Source of the DNA: Io17-Chloro-G2 sp963663135
GTDB lineage: Bacteria; Chloroflexota; Dehalococcoidia; Lucifugimonadales; UBA3495
Length of the DNA stretch: 64,000 nucleotides
Assembly (NCBI GenBank): GCA_963663135.2
Contig: CAXXRM010000005.1
Span: 62,001 to 126,000 of the forward strand
Direction: 5' to 3'
Below the pieces are notes generated by a model, which saw only the letters and a program-made list of their open reading frames with translations, had not been told where the DNA came from and did not search any database. Positions 62,102 to 64,000 of this stretch are shown here, piece after piece; the stretch's first letter is position 1, and every line of letters begins with the position of its first letter. A program made the translations under genes and the position numbers.

Positions 62102-62790
62102 TACACACTTGACAAAGATTCGCTAGATGATGCTCCAGGCGATGCTAATCACATTTTGAGGCAATTGGAACGCATTCGGGACACTTTGATTACAGTTTCC
62201 ACAGGTAGACCGAGAATCAATACGGTCAATGACGGATACAGGAAAGACTACTCACTGCTGTCAGAGCAATTGAATGCACGGGGTCTGCAGAACCCCATAC
62301 CCTACTCAGATCTGTGGGATTGTTACGGAAAATGGAGCAGTGGAGACCTTCCGACGTATCAATCGCGTCGAGAGTATATCCGTGGCCTCTTGGAACTGCT
62401 CGAGAGGCGTCTTAAAGTAGGCCCGTCATCCCGTGGAGCGGAGTTATTTCCGGTACCCACAGGGTGCCCGCTTGTTGATAGACAGTTAGGAGAGGCGCGG
62501 GAACGATTGGAATCCGCATCTACCGAAGAACAATTCCAACTGTGGGATTCTTGTGTCGTGACACAATTGTTTGGCTCGCACACACGGTCTTCGACCCGGG
62601 TAGGCATCCAAAGACTGATGATATTGCAAAGATCAGCGAGACATACGCGAAGCGGATGCTCGATAGGTTGGCATTCGAACTAGGTGGTAGCTCAAACGCT
62701 AACGCCCGCAAACTGGCAGAGGCTTCCCATGACCTGGCCAACGAGTTACAGCACCAGCGAACCGCTATATTTCGTGAAGCTGCGATCTGT
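62102..62790 (+). pseudogene. Unknown gene, 3' part (between two mobile elements)
   Basis: Continues the protein broken by IS66: LERIRDTLITVSTGRPRINT, YSLLSEQLNARGLQNPIPYS, DLWDCYGKWSSGDLPTYQSR. After one frameshift near 62535 it gives VGFLCRDTIVWLAHTVFDPG and RKLAEASHDLANELQHQRTA. The reading ends at REAAIC (about 62790), where the next element begins. The text is similar across many environmental genomes as a hypothetical protein; the last helices could be HEPN-like, but I do not claim it. Confidence 0.55.
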
Positions 62791-63696
62791 GTGACCTGCC
62801 CCCGAAGGTTGTGCCACCTTGTATGTTAGTCCGACCGCACCGGGACAAGTTCCAGGGGCAATATAGGTTGTTGGTCTACGATTCGGTCCGTAGTTAACTG
62901 TTCAGCGAAAATGTCCATCCATGAGGGATGTGACATTGAAACGGCGAGAATTAGCGAGACTCCACGTGCTCAATAACATCCTGGGATACCAGACCCCTAT
63001 CGTCCAGGCCGCCGAGACTCTCAGTGTGAGTGAGCGCCATACTAGGAGGCTCCTGAATGCCTACCAAAAGGACGGAGCCGCCGCGTTGGCCCATGGCAAC
63101 CGGGGCCGACGGCCCCACAACGCTATCCCGGAGTCCCAATCTGCAGAAGTGGTGCCACTGGCCAGCACTCACTACGCGGGAACAAACCATACTCACCTCA
63201 CCGAACTGCTGCGAGAACAAGAAGGTATTGATCTGAGCCGTCCCACCGTGCGCCGCATCTTGCTCAGGGCTGGCATCGGCAGCCCGCGCAGCCGCCCTCA
63301 ACAGCACAGGGTGCGCCGCCGGCGCATGCACCAGCAGGGGATGCTCTTGCAGATCGACGGCAGCCATCACCACTGGCTCGGGGAGAAAGGTCCCAGGTCT
63401 ACGCTGCTGCTGACAGTGGACGATGCTACCGGTACCGTGCCCGACGTCCTGTTCTCCAAAGAGGAGGATACTCGGAGCTACCTCCTGCTCATGAGCGGCC
63501 TGATCAGAGAACATGGAATACCCTTGGCCCTCTACAGCGACCGCCACTCAGTCTTCAAGTTCACCGGCGATCTCAGCCAGTACCCAGCGGGTTCCCACCC
63601 AGTTCGCCCGCGCCATGGAGGAGTTGGGAATTCAGCAGATCTTCGCCAGATCACCTCAGGCCAAGGGCCGGGTCGAACGCACCGCGGGCACCTTCC
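62791..63696 (+). mobile_element. Truncated rve-type (ISNCY/IS1202-like) element
   Basis: Its left edge is set by loss of the host reading frame at about 62790 (TGTGACCTGCCCCC). Its right edge is set by the switch to unrelated sequence at about 63696. It encodes roughly the first 260 codons of a transposase; the 3' end and the second inverted repeat are missing. Confidence 0.6.
62921..63696 (+). pseudogene. ISNCY/IS1202-like transposase fragment
   Basis: From ATG 62921: helix-turn-helix (QTPIVQAAETLSVSERHTRR), basic linker (RGRRPHNAIP), then the integrase core with first Asp in LLQIDGSHHHWLG and second Asp in LALYSDRHSVFKF. Near 63585-63595 the frame shifts and TQFARAMEELGIQQIFARSP continues to QAKGRVERTAGTF with the catalytic Glu. 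The sequence then joins foreign DNA at about 63696, so roughly 150 C-terminal residues are missing. Inactive. Confidence 0.68.
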
Positions 63697-64000
63697 GACC
63701 TCATCAAACTCAATCGTCAGGTTGTTGTTGACGTCGTACTGCGGGGCGAGGGTGCCGGCAAAGGTTGCCGATGTTACCGTCAAGACAACCTCTACCCTCT
63801 GCGGCGAGCCTCGGAATCCCGTTCCGGAAATCTGCAACAGCGCCTGGCGCCGTCCCGCGGGCAACCTCGTTGCGTCAACCGCCACCGTCACCAACACCCT
63901 GTCAAGCGGTCCGGTGGAAGCTCCCGACGCGGGGGTTACCGACACCCACGGGACATTGCCGGACACATTGAAGGTCATGTATCTCGCTGCGGGACTCCAC
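63697..64000 (-). pseudogene. BACON/Ig-like repeat protein, partial and truncated
   Basis: The frame enters from beyond the right edge and reads MTFNVSGNVPWVSVTPASGA, VTVAVDATRLPAGRRQALLQ and SPQRVEVVLTV, a BACON/Ig-like beta-sandwich repeat of surface proteins. It then gives APQYDVNNNLTIEFDEV, which looks like the start of a dockerin- or EF-hand-like C-terminal module. The reading becomes the reverse strand of the transposon at about 63696, so the C-terminus is lost. The N-terminal part lies outside the window. Confidence 0.6.

Noticed and set aside
62951..63547. 198-codon minus-strand frame near the right end
   Set aside because: The plus strand in the same place encodes a clear integrase-core transposase with its first two catalytic Asp residues.
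1..64000. CRISPR arrays or cas genes
   Set aside because: No evenly spaced direct repeats and no Cas-like protein were seen anywhere in the window.

Overview
The window looks like a bacterial chromosome segment of moderately high G+C content. I infer a Chloroflexota member, probably a Dehalococcoidia/SAR202-type environmental lineage. The reasons are a DUF1501/DUF1800 pair, a SUF operon with SufU scaffolds, a deazaflavin (F420)-type nitroreductase-like protein, a compact hopanoid cluster, frequent TTG/GTG starts and many clear AGGAG-type ribosome binding sites. No taxonomic marker gene is present, so the assignment is inference only.

Layout. 0-9.1 kb: acyl-CoA dehydrogenase, a hicBA pair with a broken toxin, a minus-strand HIT / enoyl-CoA hydratase / bicupin group, a MogA-type protein, an NHL propeller and the DUF1800-DUF1501 pair. 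9.7-10.3 kb: a secreted netrin/TIMP-like protein. 10.5-18.2 kb: one long hopanoid operon behind a TTGACA-17-TAGGAT promoter: prenyl diphosphate synthase, hpnH, hpnG, hpnA, squalene-hopene cyclase, yjbQ and a squalene/phytoene synthase. Together these would take isoprenyl diphosphates to squalene, hopene, adenosylhopane and ribosylhopane. 18.8-26.6 kb: SDR, nucleoside hydrolase, pyruvate phosphate dikinase, aldo/keto reductase, DUF1802 and TatD. 26.8-30.9 kb: a TPP riboswitch with terminator in front of a three-gene thiamine-type ABC importer. 30.9-37.6 kb: a SUF iron-sulfur operon (sufB, antitoxin-like orf, sufC, broken small orf, sufD, sufS, two sufU) whose promoter carries a 25-bp palindrome just after the -10. 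37.7-41.9 kb: DinB-like protein, Tat-exported dienelactone hydrolase, alpha/beta hydrolase and a methyltransferase. 42.4-43.5 kb: an IS5-type element beside an mgtE remnant. 43.9-48.3 kb: a single-domain voltage-gated channel, a frameshifted NCS2 permease with a C-terminal ATPase-like domain, a HAD phosphatase and a deazaflavin-type oxidoreductase. 48.4-55.9 kb: pyrG (flanked by related hairpins), transaldolase, rho, an IS3 fossil, RNase D with a broken downstream gene, and a PNPOx-like protein. 55.9-59.7 kb: amt, a small membrane protein, a membrane-anchored YceI protein and a 27-codon membrane miniprotein. 60.2 kb to the end: tRNA-Lys followed by a mobile-element graveyard, in which an unknown gene is split by an IS66 element (8-bp target duplication) and cut again by a truncated rve-type transposase that abuts a partial BACON-like gene running off the window.

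At least seven reading frames are broken by compensating single-base shifts or insertions. Some shifts sit in homopolymers, so part of the decay may be assembly error. The most interesting items are the SUF operator and cargo genes, the channel with a TLEGWT filter, the hopanoid operon with embedded yjbQ, the paired SufU proteins, and the mobile-element junctions at the right end.
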